NCBI GenBank assembly: GCA_015060695.1
Contig: SUYA01000007.1
Span: 62,001-126,000 of the forward strand
Length of the DNA stretch: 64,000 nucleotides
Source of the DNA: Mediterranea massiliensis
GTDB lineage: Bacteria; Bacteroidota; Bacteroidia; Bacteroidales; Bacteroidaceae
Reading direction: 5' to 3'
The notes under the pieces were generated by a model, which did no database searches, was not told where the DNA came from, and was given only the letters and a program-made list of their open reading frames with translations. The position numbers were made by a program, and so were the translations under genes. Below are positions 55,351-63,618 of the stretch, in pieces (position 1 is the first letter of the stretch; the number at the start of each line of letters is the position of its first letter).

Positions 55351-56789
55351 GCCAATATATCAACTAAGTGATCCCAGAATTTCTGTACCGTAGGAATCAG
55401 CATACGCTCATCGGGTGAATGGACTCCTTGTAAAGTGGGACCAAATGAAATCATATCCAAAGATGGATATTTGTCCAAGAACAAACCACACTCCAGTCCG
55501 GCATGAATGGCTTTCACTTTAGCTTCTTTGCCAAACAAGCGACTATAAGATTCAATAGCCACCTTCAATATCTCTGAATTCGGATTGGGTTTCCATCCAG
55601 GATAACCATCACCGTGCGACACTTTTGCACCCCCCATTTCCATAACGATGCGTACCATGTTGGCAATGTCCTGTTTAGATGATTCAGCCGAACTGCGTTG
55701 ACTAGTAGCAATCACAATCAAGTTCTCAGGTTTCATCTTTACCGAAGCCAAATTGGTAGAGGTTTCCACCAATCCTTCTATATCCTGACTCATAGCATAC
55801 ACACCGTGTGGAATGGCGTAAATTGTCTGCAATAGACGTTTGGAAGTATTCTTATCAATTGCCGTTTTACGAAATTCTTCTGATTCAAGTAGCAATTCCA
55901 AATCAGGATCAGAAACTGCATACTCGGCTCCCACTTCTGCTGCAAATATGTTCAAATCGGCACGTAAATCATGTTTATTTGATTCAGGAATTGCAATAAC
56001 AGCGTGTGCCTCTCTAGCAATGGCATTGCGCAAATTACCTCCATCTATTTCGCAAAGATACATATCATAACGAGCAGCTGTTTGAGTCAAGAAACGATTC
56101 AACACCTTATTGGCATTGCCGCGCCCCAGATGAATGTCTCCACCAGAATGTCCACCTTTCAAACCTTTAACAGAAACCTTGCAACAGAAGTAACCAACCG
56201 GCACTTCTACTTCACTATAGGTAAACTCACCTACTGAATCGACACCGCCGGCACAACCAATAAACAATTCACCCTCATCTTCTGAATCGAGGTTCAATAA
56301 AATATCACCATTCATAAAACCTTCTTGTAGAGCAAATGCACCGGTCAAACCTGTTTCCTCATCAACGGTAAAAAGACATTCAATAGGTCCATGTTGCAAA
56401 GAATCATCTGTCAGTACCGCCAATGCCGTAGCAACTCCAATTCCATTATCTGCCCCCAAAGTAGTTCCTTGTGCAGTCAGCCACTCTCCGTCTATCACTG
56501 TCTTAATAGGGTCATTCAAAAAATCGTGTTCTACATCATTATTTTTCTCACAGACCATATCGACATGCGATTGCAAGACTATCGTTTTACGATTCTCCAT
56601 GCCCGCAGTGGCTGGTTTCTTTATTAACACATTGCCAGCTTCATCAACTTTAGTTTCCAATCGATGTTTTTCTCCAAAAGTTTTCAAATAAGCGATAATC
56701 CGTTCTTCCTTTTTAGAAGGACGTGGCACTTGACAGATTTCTTCGAAATAGCCGAACAATGCAGCCGGTTTTAAATCTTTCTTTTCCAT
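55332..56789 (-). CDS. pepD: Aminoacyl-histidine dipeptidase (peptidase D)
   Basis: 485 residues, M20 metallopeptidase. Metal ligands: His75 and Asp77 in LQSHVDMVC, Asp114 in LGADNGIG, Glu144-Glu145 in VDEETGLTG. The middle lid domain (SVKGLKGGHSGGDIHLGRGNANK) is as in E. coli PepD. It splits Xaa-His dipeptides in the cytoplasm. Confidence 0.95.
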   Translation of the reverse strand: MEKKDLKPAALFGYFEEICQVPRPSKKEERIIAYLKTFGEKHRLETKVDEAGNVLIKKPATAGMENRKTIVLQSHVDMVCEKNNDVEHDFLNDPIKTVIDGEWLTAQGTTLGADNGIGVATALAVLTDDSLQHGPIECLFTVDEETGLTGAFALQEGFMNGDILLNLDSEDEGELFIGCAGGVDSVGEFTYSEVEVPVGYFCCKVSVKGLKGGHSGGDIHLGRGNANKVLNRFLTQTAARYDMYLCEIDGGNLRNAIAREAHAVIAIPESNKHDLRADLNIFAAEVGAEYAVSDPDLELLLESEEFRKTAIDKNTSKRLLQTIYAIPHGVYAMSQDIEGLVETSTNLASVKMKPENLIVIATSQRSSAESSKQDIANMVRIVMEMGGAKVSHGDGYPGWKPNPNSEILKVAIESYSRLFGKEAKVKAIHAGLECGLFLDKYPSLDMISFGPTLQGVHSPDERMLIPTVQKFWDHLVDILAHVPLK

Positions 56790-56880
56790 GTTTTGCTAAA
56801 TATGGTTAAATTAGTTCAATATTTCATTCCTATTTCTCTTTTTTTTGTGTAAAAAGGGCTTTTTAGTCCCAGCAAAGCCC

Positions 56881-56931
56881 TATCTTTGCAACCGCAAAAA
56901 AGGCAATCACCTTTTTGTGGAAACAAAGATA
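56881..56931. promoter_or_regulatory. 51-bp palindrome with facing -7 boxes
   Basis: TATCTTTG (56881-56888) on the plus strand and its reverse complement CAAAGATA (56924-56931) frame a second near-palindrome, CCGCAAAAAAGG (56892-56903) with CCTTTTTGTGG (56910-56920). Each half can act as a -7 box, toward the small membrane gene (+) and toward pepD (-). No good -33 sites were found. Confidence 0.5.
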
Positions 56932-56949
56932 GTACAAAAGTTTGATTAA

Positions 56950-57174
56950 ATGTTCTATACATTATTAATAACATTGCTGATTGTTGCAATTTGCATCCTT
57001 TTTTTAGGTGTAAAGGTGTTCTTTGTGAAAAACGGCAAGTTTCCCAACGGACACGTCAGTGGAAATCAGGCCATGCGCAACCGAGGCATAGGTTGTGTAC
57101 AGTCGCAAGACCGCGAAGCACGACGCAAACCTCGTTTCAACATCAATGAGATAGAAAAAATATTAGAGAACTAA
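56950..57174 (+). CDS. Small membrane protein
   Basis: 74 residues: one N-terminal membrane helix (LLITLLIVAICILFLGVKVFF) and a basic soluble tail with FPNGHVSGNQAMRNRGIGCVQSQD. A family of small proteins like this occurs in Bacteroidetes; function unknown. It is too short to place with certainty, and the one Cys could bind metal. Followed by the OmpH-like gene 42 bp downstream. Confidence 0.7.
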   Translation: MFYTLLITLLIVAICILFLGVKVFFVKNGKFPNGHVSGNQAMRNRGIGCVQSQDREARRKPRFNINEIEKILEN

Positions 57175-57216
57175 CTGATAATTTAAAACAAACATTAAAA
57201 TAACTATTTCAAACTT

Positions 57217-57819
57217 ATGAAAAGATTGAATTACTTAGTAAACGGATTAGCCGCTTTGGTTCTTGCCGTACTGTTTTCTCAATGTGCCGGTCAGGCAAAC
57301 AACCCAACAACCACTGCCGCAGCTTCAGCTGAAGGTTTGTCTGGATTGAAAATTGCATATGTAGAAATTGACACTTTGTTGGCTCAATACAACTTCTGTG
57401 TTGATTTAAATGAAGTAATGATAAAGAAGAGCGAAAACGTACGCCTTACTTTGAACAAAAAAGCCAAAGAACTTGAAAGCCAAAAGCAAGATTGGCAAAA
57501 CAAAGTACAAAACGGAGCTTATTTGACAAACGAAAGAGCGGAACAAGAATATAACCGCATAGTTAAGTTAGAGCAAGACCTGCAAGCGTTGAGCAACAAA
57601 CTACAAAACGAATTGTTGGCCGAAAACGAAAAGAACAGCTTGCAACTGCGCGATTCTATCAACTCTTTCTTGAAAGAGTACAATAAAAACAAAGGCTACA
57701 GCATGATTTTAAGTAATACAGGTTTCGACAACCTACTCTATGCCGACGAATCGTTCAACATTACCAAAGAAATTGTAGATGGATTGAATGCTCGCTACAA
57801 TCCGACAACCAAGAAATAA
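57217..57819 (+). CDS. OmpH/Skp-family lipoprotein
   Basis: 200 residues. Lipobox FSQC (Cys23) precedes the Skp fold: a short strand (LKIAYVEIDTLLAQY) and two long helices rich in Lys, Glu and Gln (about 80-165), then IVDGLNARYN. Skp acts as a periplasmic chaperone for outer membrane proteins; here it is tethered to a membrane, an unusual feature that is common in Bacteroidetes. A strong terminator follows. Confidence 0.88.
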   Translation: MKRLNYLVNGLAALVLAVLFSQCAGQANNPTTTAAASAEGLSGLKIAYVEIDTLLAQYNFCVDLNEVMIKKSENVRLTLNKKAKELESQKQDWQNKVQNGAYLTNERAEQEYNRIVKLEQDLQALSNKLQNELLAENEKNSLQLRDSINSFLKEYNKNKGYSMILSNTGFDNLLYADESFNITKEIVDGLNARYNPTTKK

Positions 57820-57841
57820 TAAACCATCGCAAGATATCAAC

Positions 57842-57877
57842 AAAAGGCACGGATTACAATACTAATCCGTGCCTTTT
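57842..57877 (+). terminator. Rho-independent terminator
   Basis: A perfect 15-bp stem, AAAAGGCACGGATTA (57842-57856) with TAATCCGTGCCTTTT (57863-57877), loop 6. It rules out the upstream start of the next gene at 57869. Confidence 0.92.
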
Positions 57878-57898
57878 CATTACCTTATATCACCCAAC

Positions 57899-58936
57899 AT
57901 GAAAGGCTATTCACTCATCCTCTTATTAGCTCTATGCCCATTCTGCCTGTCCTCACAAGAGAAGAAAGATACACTTCGATTCCGGGTTATGAGCTATAAT
58001 GTAGAAAATCTTTTTGATTATCGTCACGACACATTGAAGGAAGATTATGATTTTCTACCCGATGCTGTACGCCATTGGGATAAATACAAGTATCGTAAAA
58101 AATTGGATGACGTGGCACGAGTCATTATTGCTACCGGTGGTTGGATGGCACCTGCATTGGTAGGATTATGCGAAGTAGAAAACGACAGCGTATTACTCGA
58201 TTTAATCCATTACTCGGCACTACGCGAAGCTGGCTATCGTTACATTATGACACAAAGCAATGACATTAGAGGTATAGATGTAGCGCTACTCTATCAACGT
58301 CATCTATTCAAACCCATCTACAACCAATCCATTCGGATAACTCCACCAAACAAGTATGAAAAAGCTACACGAGACATTCTTCACGTCAGTGGCATATTAC
58401 TCAATCGCGATACCTTAGATGTATTCATAGCTCACTTCCCATCACGCTCAGGAGGAAGGAAACAAACAGAGTCCTATCGTATGCAAGCAGCTCGTCGCTT
58501 AAAAACGACTATTGACAGCATCATGCAATTAAGGGAACGGCCACAGATACTCATTATGGGTGACTTGAATGCCCCTCCTACAAACCGCTCCATTCAAGAA
58601 GGTCTGAAAGCACATCTAACCACATCAACCATCGTTCCACATAGGCTTTACCAACTACTGGCTCAAAAAACTAAAAAGAAAGACTTTGGAAGTTACAAAT
58701 ACCAAGGTATATGGGAATTAATTGACCACATCATTGTTTCTGGTAGTTTATTGCAGAAAGATGCACCACTTTCTACTTCTGAAGAAAATGCCGATATTGG
58801 TTTGTGGCCTTTCCTACTAAACGATGATAAACGCTATGGAGGAAATCAACCTTTCCGCACTTACCAAGGCATGAAATACCAAGGAGGATATAGTGATCAC
58901 CTCCCTATTTGGGCAGAGTTTCAATTACTATATTAA
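57899..58936 (+). CDS. Exported endonuclease/exonuclease/phosphatase-family protein
   Basis: 345 residues with a signal peptide (LILLLALCPFCLSSQ). EEP-fold motifs are in order: MSYNVENLFDY (Asn for metal), GLCEVEND (Glu), HFPSRSGG, MGDLNAPP (Asp and Asn), SDHLPI (catalytic His). The family cuts DNA/RNA, phospholipids or phosphoinositides; substrate is not determined by sequence. Its export suggests nutrient scavenging of nucleic acids or phosphate esters. Confidence 0.88.
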   Translation: MKGYSLILLLALCPFCLSSQEKKDTLRFRVMSYNVENLFDYRHDTLKEDYDFLPDAVRHWDKYKYRKKLDDVARVIIATGGWMAPALVGLCEVENDSVLLDLIHYSALREAGYRYIMTQSNDIRGIDVALLYQRHLFKPIYNQSIRITPPNKYEKATRDILHVSGILLNRDTLDVFIAHFPSRSGGRKQTESYRMQAARRLKTTIDSIMQLRERPQILIMGDLNAPPTNRSIQEGLKAHLTTSTIVPHRLYQLLAQKTKKKDFGSYKYQGIWELIDHIIVSGSLLQKDAPLSTSEENADIGLWPFLLNDDKRYGGNQPFRTYQGMKYQGGYSDHLPIWAEFQLLY

Positions 58937-59023
58937 AGGATATAACAACAAAAAACACACAACACTTGTTCTTATTCCGTTTTTTTATTTACTTCGCATC
59001 CGTAATATATATTAATATAGCCT

Positions 59024-60511
59024 ATGAAACTACATCACTCCCTTTTGACAACACTTATACTGAGTTGTTGCCTATTTGCTTGCTCAAATAACGATAATGA
59101 CCCACAAGAAGAGGAAGAAAAACGAATCACCACCAACGAAATATACTTTGCCAATCGATTTGCCAAAGATGCCCTCTCTTCAGTTTATTTATGGAACAAA
59201 GAAATTAAAACCGGATTAGATAAACTAAATGCCAATACCAATCAAGATCCCATAGGAACCGTAAAAGAAATCCGTTATAAAGAAAACGGCAAAGAAGTAG
59301 ATAAATGGACTGTGCTGACAGCTGATGCAGAAAGCATGAATAGTAGTATGCAGGGAGTAAGCACTACTTACGGTTATGAGGTAATGTTAGGACAATTCAG
59401 CAACACCAAAACCTACTTCTTCTTAGTATCACTTGTATATGCCAACAGCCCAGCAGAAAAAGCCGGTATCAAAAGAGGGGATATCATTATGCAATTAGAT
59501 GGTAAAGACATAACAGACGATAATTATTTGGACATTTACTACACATCGAACATTACCTTAGGAATGGGAGTGTATAGTAAACAAGGTATCAGCCGAGGTG
59601 AAAATATCTCTTTGAAAGCCATCAACATGTATTGCAACCCGATATTAGCTAACAAGATATTTGAATTCAATGGTAAGAAAGTTGCCTATTTGGCTTATAG
59701 TAGTTTCGATGTTGAATCGGCAACCAAACTAGTTGACATCTGTCGCAATTATAAAACTGCTGGAGTTAGTGAACTAATATTGGATCTTCGCTACAATGGA
59801 GGTGGTTATGTATTCACAGAGAACGTTATGGCTTCGATGTTTGCGCCGTTCGATGCAGTAAAAAGCAATGCCGTTTACCAAACAGAAATATGGAATGATG
59901 AATACATGCAGTATTACAAGTCAAAAGGAGAAGACTTAAACACCTATTTTAGTACCAACCATAGCATTACAATAAATGGTAAAAAAACTACTCTTAATAC
60001 TAGTGATGCAAACATAGGGCTGAAAAAAATTTATGCCCTTATTTCATCGGGGACGGCTTCTGCCTCCGAGTCTTTGCTGATAGGATTGATGCCGTATATG
60101 GACATCATTACCTTAGGAAATAATTCGCATGGTAAATATTGTACAGGTATTGTGGCAACCCCAGATATCCTCTACGAAAAAGCACCGGATGTTATCAAGA
60201 AGTGGGGTATCTATGTCATGATAAATCGCTATGCTGACAAGAATGGAAAAAATCCTTGTATGCCCGATGGATTAATACCTACACAAACGGTCAAAGACGA
60301 TCCGATGGATGGCTACCAATTGGGCGACGAACGTGAAACAATGTTACGGGAAGCACTTATCAAAGCAGGTAAGAAAGACATACCTACTGCATCGACTCGT
60401 ACTTTACTAATGCCTAATTACCATACTAAGTACATCCAACCAAACAATCCGTTGTTTGGCAAGCGTATTCTTAACGAAGGAGAAATGAAAAAACTACCGA
60501 AGCTTTACTAA
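59024..60511 (+). CDS. S41-family peptidase lipoprotein (PDZ-containing)
   Basis: 495 residues, a distant paralog of the protein encoded at 53107-54492. Lipobox CLFACS (Cys20), a PDZ domain (NSPAEKAGIKRGDIIMQLDG, about 150-170) and the S41 core (SELILDLRYNGGGYV, LISSGTASASESL with the nucleophile Ser). About 30 residues longer than its paralog, with an insert before the nucleophile motif. Its stop overlaps the PAP2 stop by four bases, convergent. Confidence 0.9.
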   Translation: MKLHHSLLTTLILSCCLFACSNNDNDPQEEEEKRITTNEIYFANRFAKDALSSVYLWNKEIKTGLDKLNANTNQDPIGTVKEIRYKENGKEVDKWTVLTADAESMNSSMQGVSTTYGYEVMLGQFSNTKTYFFLVSLVYANSPAEKAGIKRGDIIMQLDGKDITDDNYLDIYYTSNITLGMGVYSKQGISRGENISLKAINMYCNPILANKIFEFNGKKVAYLAYSSFDVESATKLVDICRNYKTAGVSELILDLRYNGGGYVFTENVMASMFAPFDAVKSNAVYQTEIWNDEYMQYYKSKGEDLNTYFSTNHSITINGKKTTLNTSDANIGLKKIYALISSGTASASESLLIGLMPYMDIITLGNNSHGKYCTGIVATPDILYEKAPDVIKKWGIYVMINRYADKNGKNPCMPDGLIPTQTVKDDPMDGYQLGDERETMLREALIKAGKKDIPTASTRTLLMPNYHTKYIQPNNPLFGKRILNEGEMKKLPKLY

Positions 60512-61164
60512 AATAACGAATAAACCGCCATACCGACGATGGTTGTCCCACCTATAATAATTGGCAACAAAAGGAAAGCAACTCTCGTCGGTTTCTTTAT
60601 TCCTATTCGATGAGCATAAAGAGTAAAAAGCCAATAACACAATGATGCTCCAATAAATCCTAAGACTGCTCCAACCAACAAGTCACCCGGATAATGTACA
60701 CCAAGATATGAACGAGAATAGCAGGTAACTAATGCCCATAACATTAAGAAAATAGTAAGCAACTTATTACGGAATAGATAGAAAATAAAAAATGCCAATC
60801 CGAATGTGTTGGCTGCATGACACGATGGAAAGCCATAACGTCCTCCTCTCTTTCCATTGACTATCTGTACCAAGTCAGATATGGGATTATCTAAATTCGA
60901 GGGGCGCAGTCGTTCAAAGTAAGGACGCATAATTGATGCTCCCACTTGGTCGGCAAACACAATGGTCAATCCAATAGCCATAACGCAACCAAGTGCCAGT
61001 TTCCAATGATAGTTTTTTAATATTACATAAAGGATAGAGGCATACATAGGCACCCAAATTAGTTTACCACTGAATAGGTACATAAACGAGTCTGCCCACC
61101 CCGAACGATAGCCATTAATAGCTAACAGTAGTTGAGTATCTATTTCATTCAAGAACAAAAGCAT
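60508..61164 (-). CDS. PAP2-family phosphatase, membrane protein
   Basis: 218 residues with about five membrane helices. The three-part acid phosphatase signature is recognisable: RPYFERLRP (usually KxxxxxxRP, here the first residue is Arg), PSCHAANTFG (usually PSGH) and SRSYLGVHYPGDLLVG. It probably dephosphorylates lipid phosphates such as undecaprenyl pyrophosphate or phosphatidate in the inner membrane. Two variant residues may change the rate or specificity. Confidence 0.9.
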   Translation of the reverse strand: MLLFLNEIDTQLLLAINGYRSGWADSFMYLFSGKLIWVPMYASILYVILKNYHWKLALGCVMAIGLTIVFADQVGASIMRPYFERLRPSNLDNPISDLVQIVNGKRGGRYGFPSCHAANTFGLAFFIFYLFRNKLLTIFLMLWALVTCYSRSYLGVHYPGDLLVGAVLGFIGASLCYWLFTLYAHRIGIKKPTRVAFLLLPIIIGGTTIVGMAVYSLF

Positions 61165-61199
61165 CTATTTCTTTTTTATGGTTGGTCATTTATAGGACA

Positions 61200-61231
61200 C
61201 AAAGTTAGTCTTTTTCTACCATTATCGCCAA
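61200..61231 (-). promoter_or_regulatory. Promoter of the PAP2 gene
   Basis: TAACTTTG (61200-61207, minus strand) with TTG (61229-61231) 21 bp upstream, 35 bases before the ATG at 61164. Confidence 0.5.
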
Positions 61232-61248
61232 CAAAACCCCAAAATATC

Positions 61249-62751
61249 TTATGCCAAAGTATTGTAATTTTTCTGCAAGTGGATGTGATGAGTAATAGTG
61301 TTAGGTAATTCTTCTTCATAATGCGTCACCATTATTAACGTTTTATCCCTACGATGGCAATATGCTTCAATAATTTTTTTAACTCGGCGACGATTATAAG
61401 TATCTAAGCCATGCAAAGGTTCGTCAAGAATTAGCAATTCAGGGTCTTTTACAAAAGCACGCGCCAATAGACAAAGTCGCTGCTCTCCACTACTCAGTTG
61501 TAAGAAAGGGCGTTCTTGATAAGTGCCTACTCCAAATACCTCCATCCACCACCGACAAATATTCATCTGTTCGGGACGAGGACGCTTGTAAAGTCCAATA
61601 CTGTCGTGCAACCCACTAGCCACAATCTCTATAGCAGGCAAGTTTTTCAAATAGGCACGATGCATTTCAGGACTAACATAACCAATGTGTTTCTTTATTT
61701 CCCAAATGCTTTCACCCGTACCTCGCTTACGACCGAAAAGACTAATATTGCAAGCATACGATTGTGGATTGTCGGCACATACTAAACTAAGTAGGGTAGA
61801 TTTACCAGAACCATTCTCACCACTAAGTGCCCACTTTTCACCCCGCTTAACCAACCAATCCAACTGATGCAGGATAATTCGTTCATCATATCTGATGTTC
61901 ACTTTATCTAATTTCACCACTTCGTCACCGGTAAAATTACAATTCACATAGGGAAGACTGAGAATACGTTGTTGCAATGCTGATAGTTCAAGTTCTTCTT
62001 TCGCTTGCCGCATTGCATCTTCTTCGGTAAATTGTTTCAGATAAGAGTTTCGCGTCTGCTTATGTTCCACCCTCATAGCCTCAACCGGCACTACATGAGT
62101 AATAAACGACGGTATATCATTCAAAATAGAGAGTACCAAAATAATTTGAACTGACTGTAATTGCGAAAGTTCTTGAAGTAGATTGAGCAATAGTTGGCGT
62201 GTATCAGCATCTAATCCGATGAAAGGATTATCCAAAATCAATACCCGAGGAGATTTTATCAAAGCCTTAGCCAATTGGAATTTACGCAATTCGCCACTAC
62301 TCAGCAAAATAATTTTCTTGTGCAACATCGGTTCTATGGAAAAGAGTTCGAACAACTGCCTACGCAAAATTTCGTTATCTACTTGCCCTAATTGTTCAAA
62401 TACCGTAGGTACATCATCCTGCTCAGTTTGATGCCAACGTTGCTGATAATAATAATTCATATCTGCCGAGCCATAGGTGTCTCGAAAAGTTATGTACTTT
62501 AAGTTGTCAAAAACTGTATTAGTAGATGCTGGACTAAAATCGTAGGTCAGTACTCCTTCCTTTAATGGATACTTGCCCGTCAGCATATCCACTAACAGAG
62601 ATTTCCCTGATCCATTGGCACCAACAATGGCTATATGTTCACCTGCCTCCAAAACGAAGTCGGCCGGTGCAGCCAATCTTACTTCGGGTTTTCGTGCCAC
62701 TGCTCCCTTCAACGCTATGACACGTTGTTTCATCGTCATTTTATCACTCAT
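61249..62751 (-). CDS. Twin-cassette ABC ATPase (ModF/PhrA-like)
   Basis: 500 residues from the ATG at 62751; the earlier frame start at 62796 lies in the promoter. Two nucleotide-binding domains: Walker A GANGSGKS and signature LSSGELRKF in the first half, GENGSGKS and LSSGEQRLC in the second. Without membrane domains in the same polypeptide or nearby, it resembles ModF or ABC-F-like soluble ATPases; transport or another role cannot be settled. Confidence 0.88.
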   Translation of the reverse strand: MSDKMTMKQRVIALKGAVARKPEVRLAAPADFVLEAGEHIAIVGANGSGKSLLVDMLTGKYPLKEGVLTYDFSPASTNTVFDNLKYITFRDTYGSADMNYYYQQRWHQTEQDDVPTVFEQLGQVDNEILRRQLFELFSIEPMLHKKIILLSSGELRKFQLAKALIKSPRVLILDNPFIGLDADTRQLLLNLLQELSQLQSVQIILVLSILNDIPSFITHVVPVEAMRVEHKQTRNSYLKQFTEEDAMRQAKEELELSALQQRILSLPYVNCNFTGDEVVKLDKVNIRYDERIILHQLDWLVKRGEKWALSGENGSGKSTLLSLVCADNPQSYACNISLFGRKRGTGESIWEIKKHIGYVSPEMHRAYLKNLPAIEIVASGLHDSIGLYKRPRPEQMNICRWWMEVFGVGTYQERPFLQLSSGEQRLCLLARAFVKDPELLILDEPLHGLDTYNRRRVKKIIEAYCHRRDKTLIMVTHYEEELPNTITHHIHLQKNYNTLA

Positions 62752-62766
62752 TTGAATAAACTGGCA

Positions 62767-62797
62767 CAAAGGTAGTAAAAAAGAGATGCAACACAAA
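62767..62797 (-). promoter_or_regulatory. Promoter of the ABC ATPase gene
   Basis: TACCTTTG (62767-62774, minus strand), exactly 19 bp, and TTTG (62794-62797). A very good match to the consensus; transcription should start close to 62761, giving a short leader before the ATG at 62751. Confidence 0.8.
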
Positions 62798-62865
62798 GCA
62801 TATCTCTATAACTATAGCCTTACATATTATTAAAACAAAGATTACATTTCAAAAGTTATAATTAT

Positions 62866-63048
62866 CCTGATGAAGCTGGTAAAAAAGGCCTTCCCGTCAT
62901 TGAGAACGGCTGCACGAACAAACTCAAGCAAATGTAGGTGGAGCATAGAAAGGCACTGATAAATAAGGACAACGAGCAATACGACAAACTCCGACAATCA
63001 ATCCGACAACCTATACAACCAAAGAAAAACAGAGGTATGAAATTGTAA
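62866..63048 (+). pseudogene. Remnant of a protein-coding gene, interrupted by a stop
   Basis: A 61-codon in-frame stretch with one internal TAG (62935-62937): PDEAGKKGLPVIENGC and NKLKQM, then the stop, then VEHRKALINKDNEQYDKLRQ and ending PKKNRGMKL. No start codon lies upstream in frame. The ending resembles C-termini of some mobilisation proteins, but it is not recognised with certainty. Likely the decayed tail of a gene brought by a mobile element, next to the IS21-type insertion. Confidence 0.5.
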
Positions 63049-63052
63049 AAGT

Positions 63053-63093
63053 AATGGCGACCTCTCGTTTTGAGCAGTCGCCATTGTTGTTTA
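63053..63093. terminator. Bidirectional terminator-like hairpin
   Basis: AATGGCGAC (63053-63061) pairs with GTCGCCATT (63077-63085), loop 15, followed by GTTGTTT. It can stop the truncated barrel gene on the minus strand and the remnant on the plus strand. Confidence 0.65.
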
Positions 63094-63110
63094 TTGCATA
63101 TATAAATTTG

Positions 63111-63618
63111 TTATCTAATATCTTTAACCTCTTTGAAACTCTGTGAACCGTTTTCTACGGCATTGACATTTACGCTCTTACCTCCAGAGAATCTCCACAC
63201 GAGTGAAATTCCAATATTTTGTATAGGTGTAGTGTAATTGTATATAACTTTGTTGCCATTGGCATATCTGTCATACTTTCGACGGTCGCCAAGAGCATTG
63301 AATGTAAGTGTCAATTGCAACTTATCCTTACACATTGTCTTATATATCTGACCACCAATATTATAGACTGCATGGTAGGTTCTATCATATGTTTTGTAAG
63401 TAGGCTCATACATAAGATTCAACATACCACCCCAACCATGATTAAAGCTGAATGTGTTATACATCGCATAGTACTGGCGAAGTCTAGTGTCTCCATAATA
63501 AATGCCACCCAATGTGATATCTTCTGGATGAATTTCAAGACGACCGGACAGCTTCATAGTCCAAGGCTTTACTAGACTCCAATTGATTTCAGCGCCTACT
63601 GGAAAATCCACAGAATTT
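63111..63618 (-). pseudogene. C-terminal part of an outer membrane beta-barrel protein, cut by an insertion
   Basis: About 168 in-frame codons on the minus strand, starting inside the coding sequence at the edge of the IS21-type element and ending ISLVWRFSGGKSVNVNAVEN, then SQSFKEVKDIR. Alternating beta-strand pattern (RLEIHPEDITLGGIYYGD, LQLTLTFNALGDRRKY) and the C-terminus fit TonB-receptor-like outer membrane protein family PF14905. The 5' part is not adjacent; a GTG at 63611 gives only a pseudo-start. The element starts at 63619, so the gene has been broken unless the missing part lies beyond the window. Confidence 0.8.
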
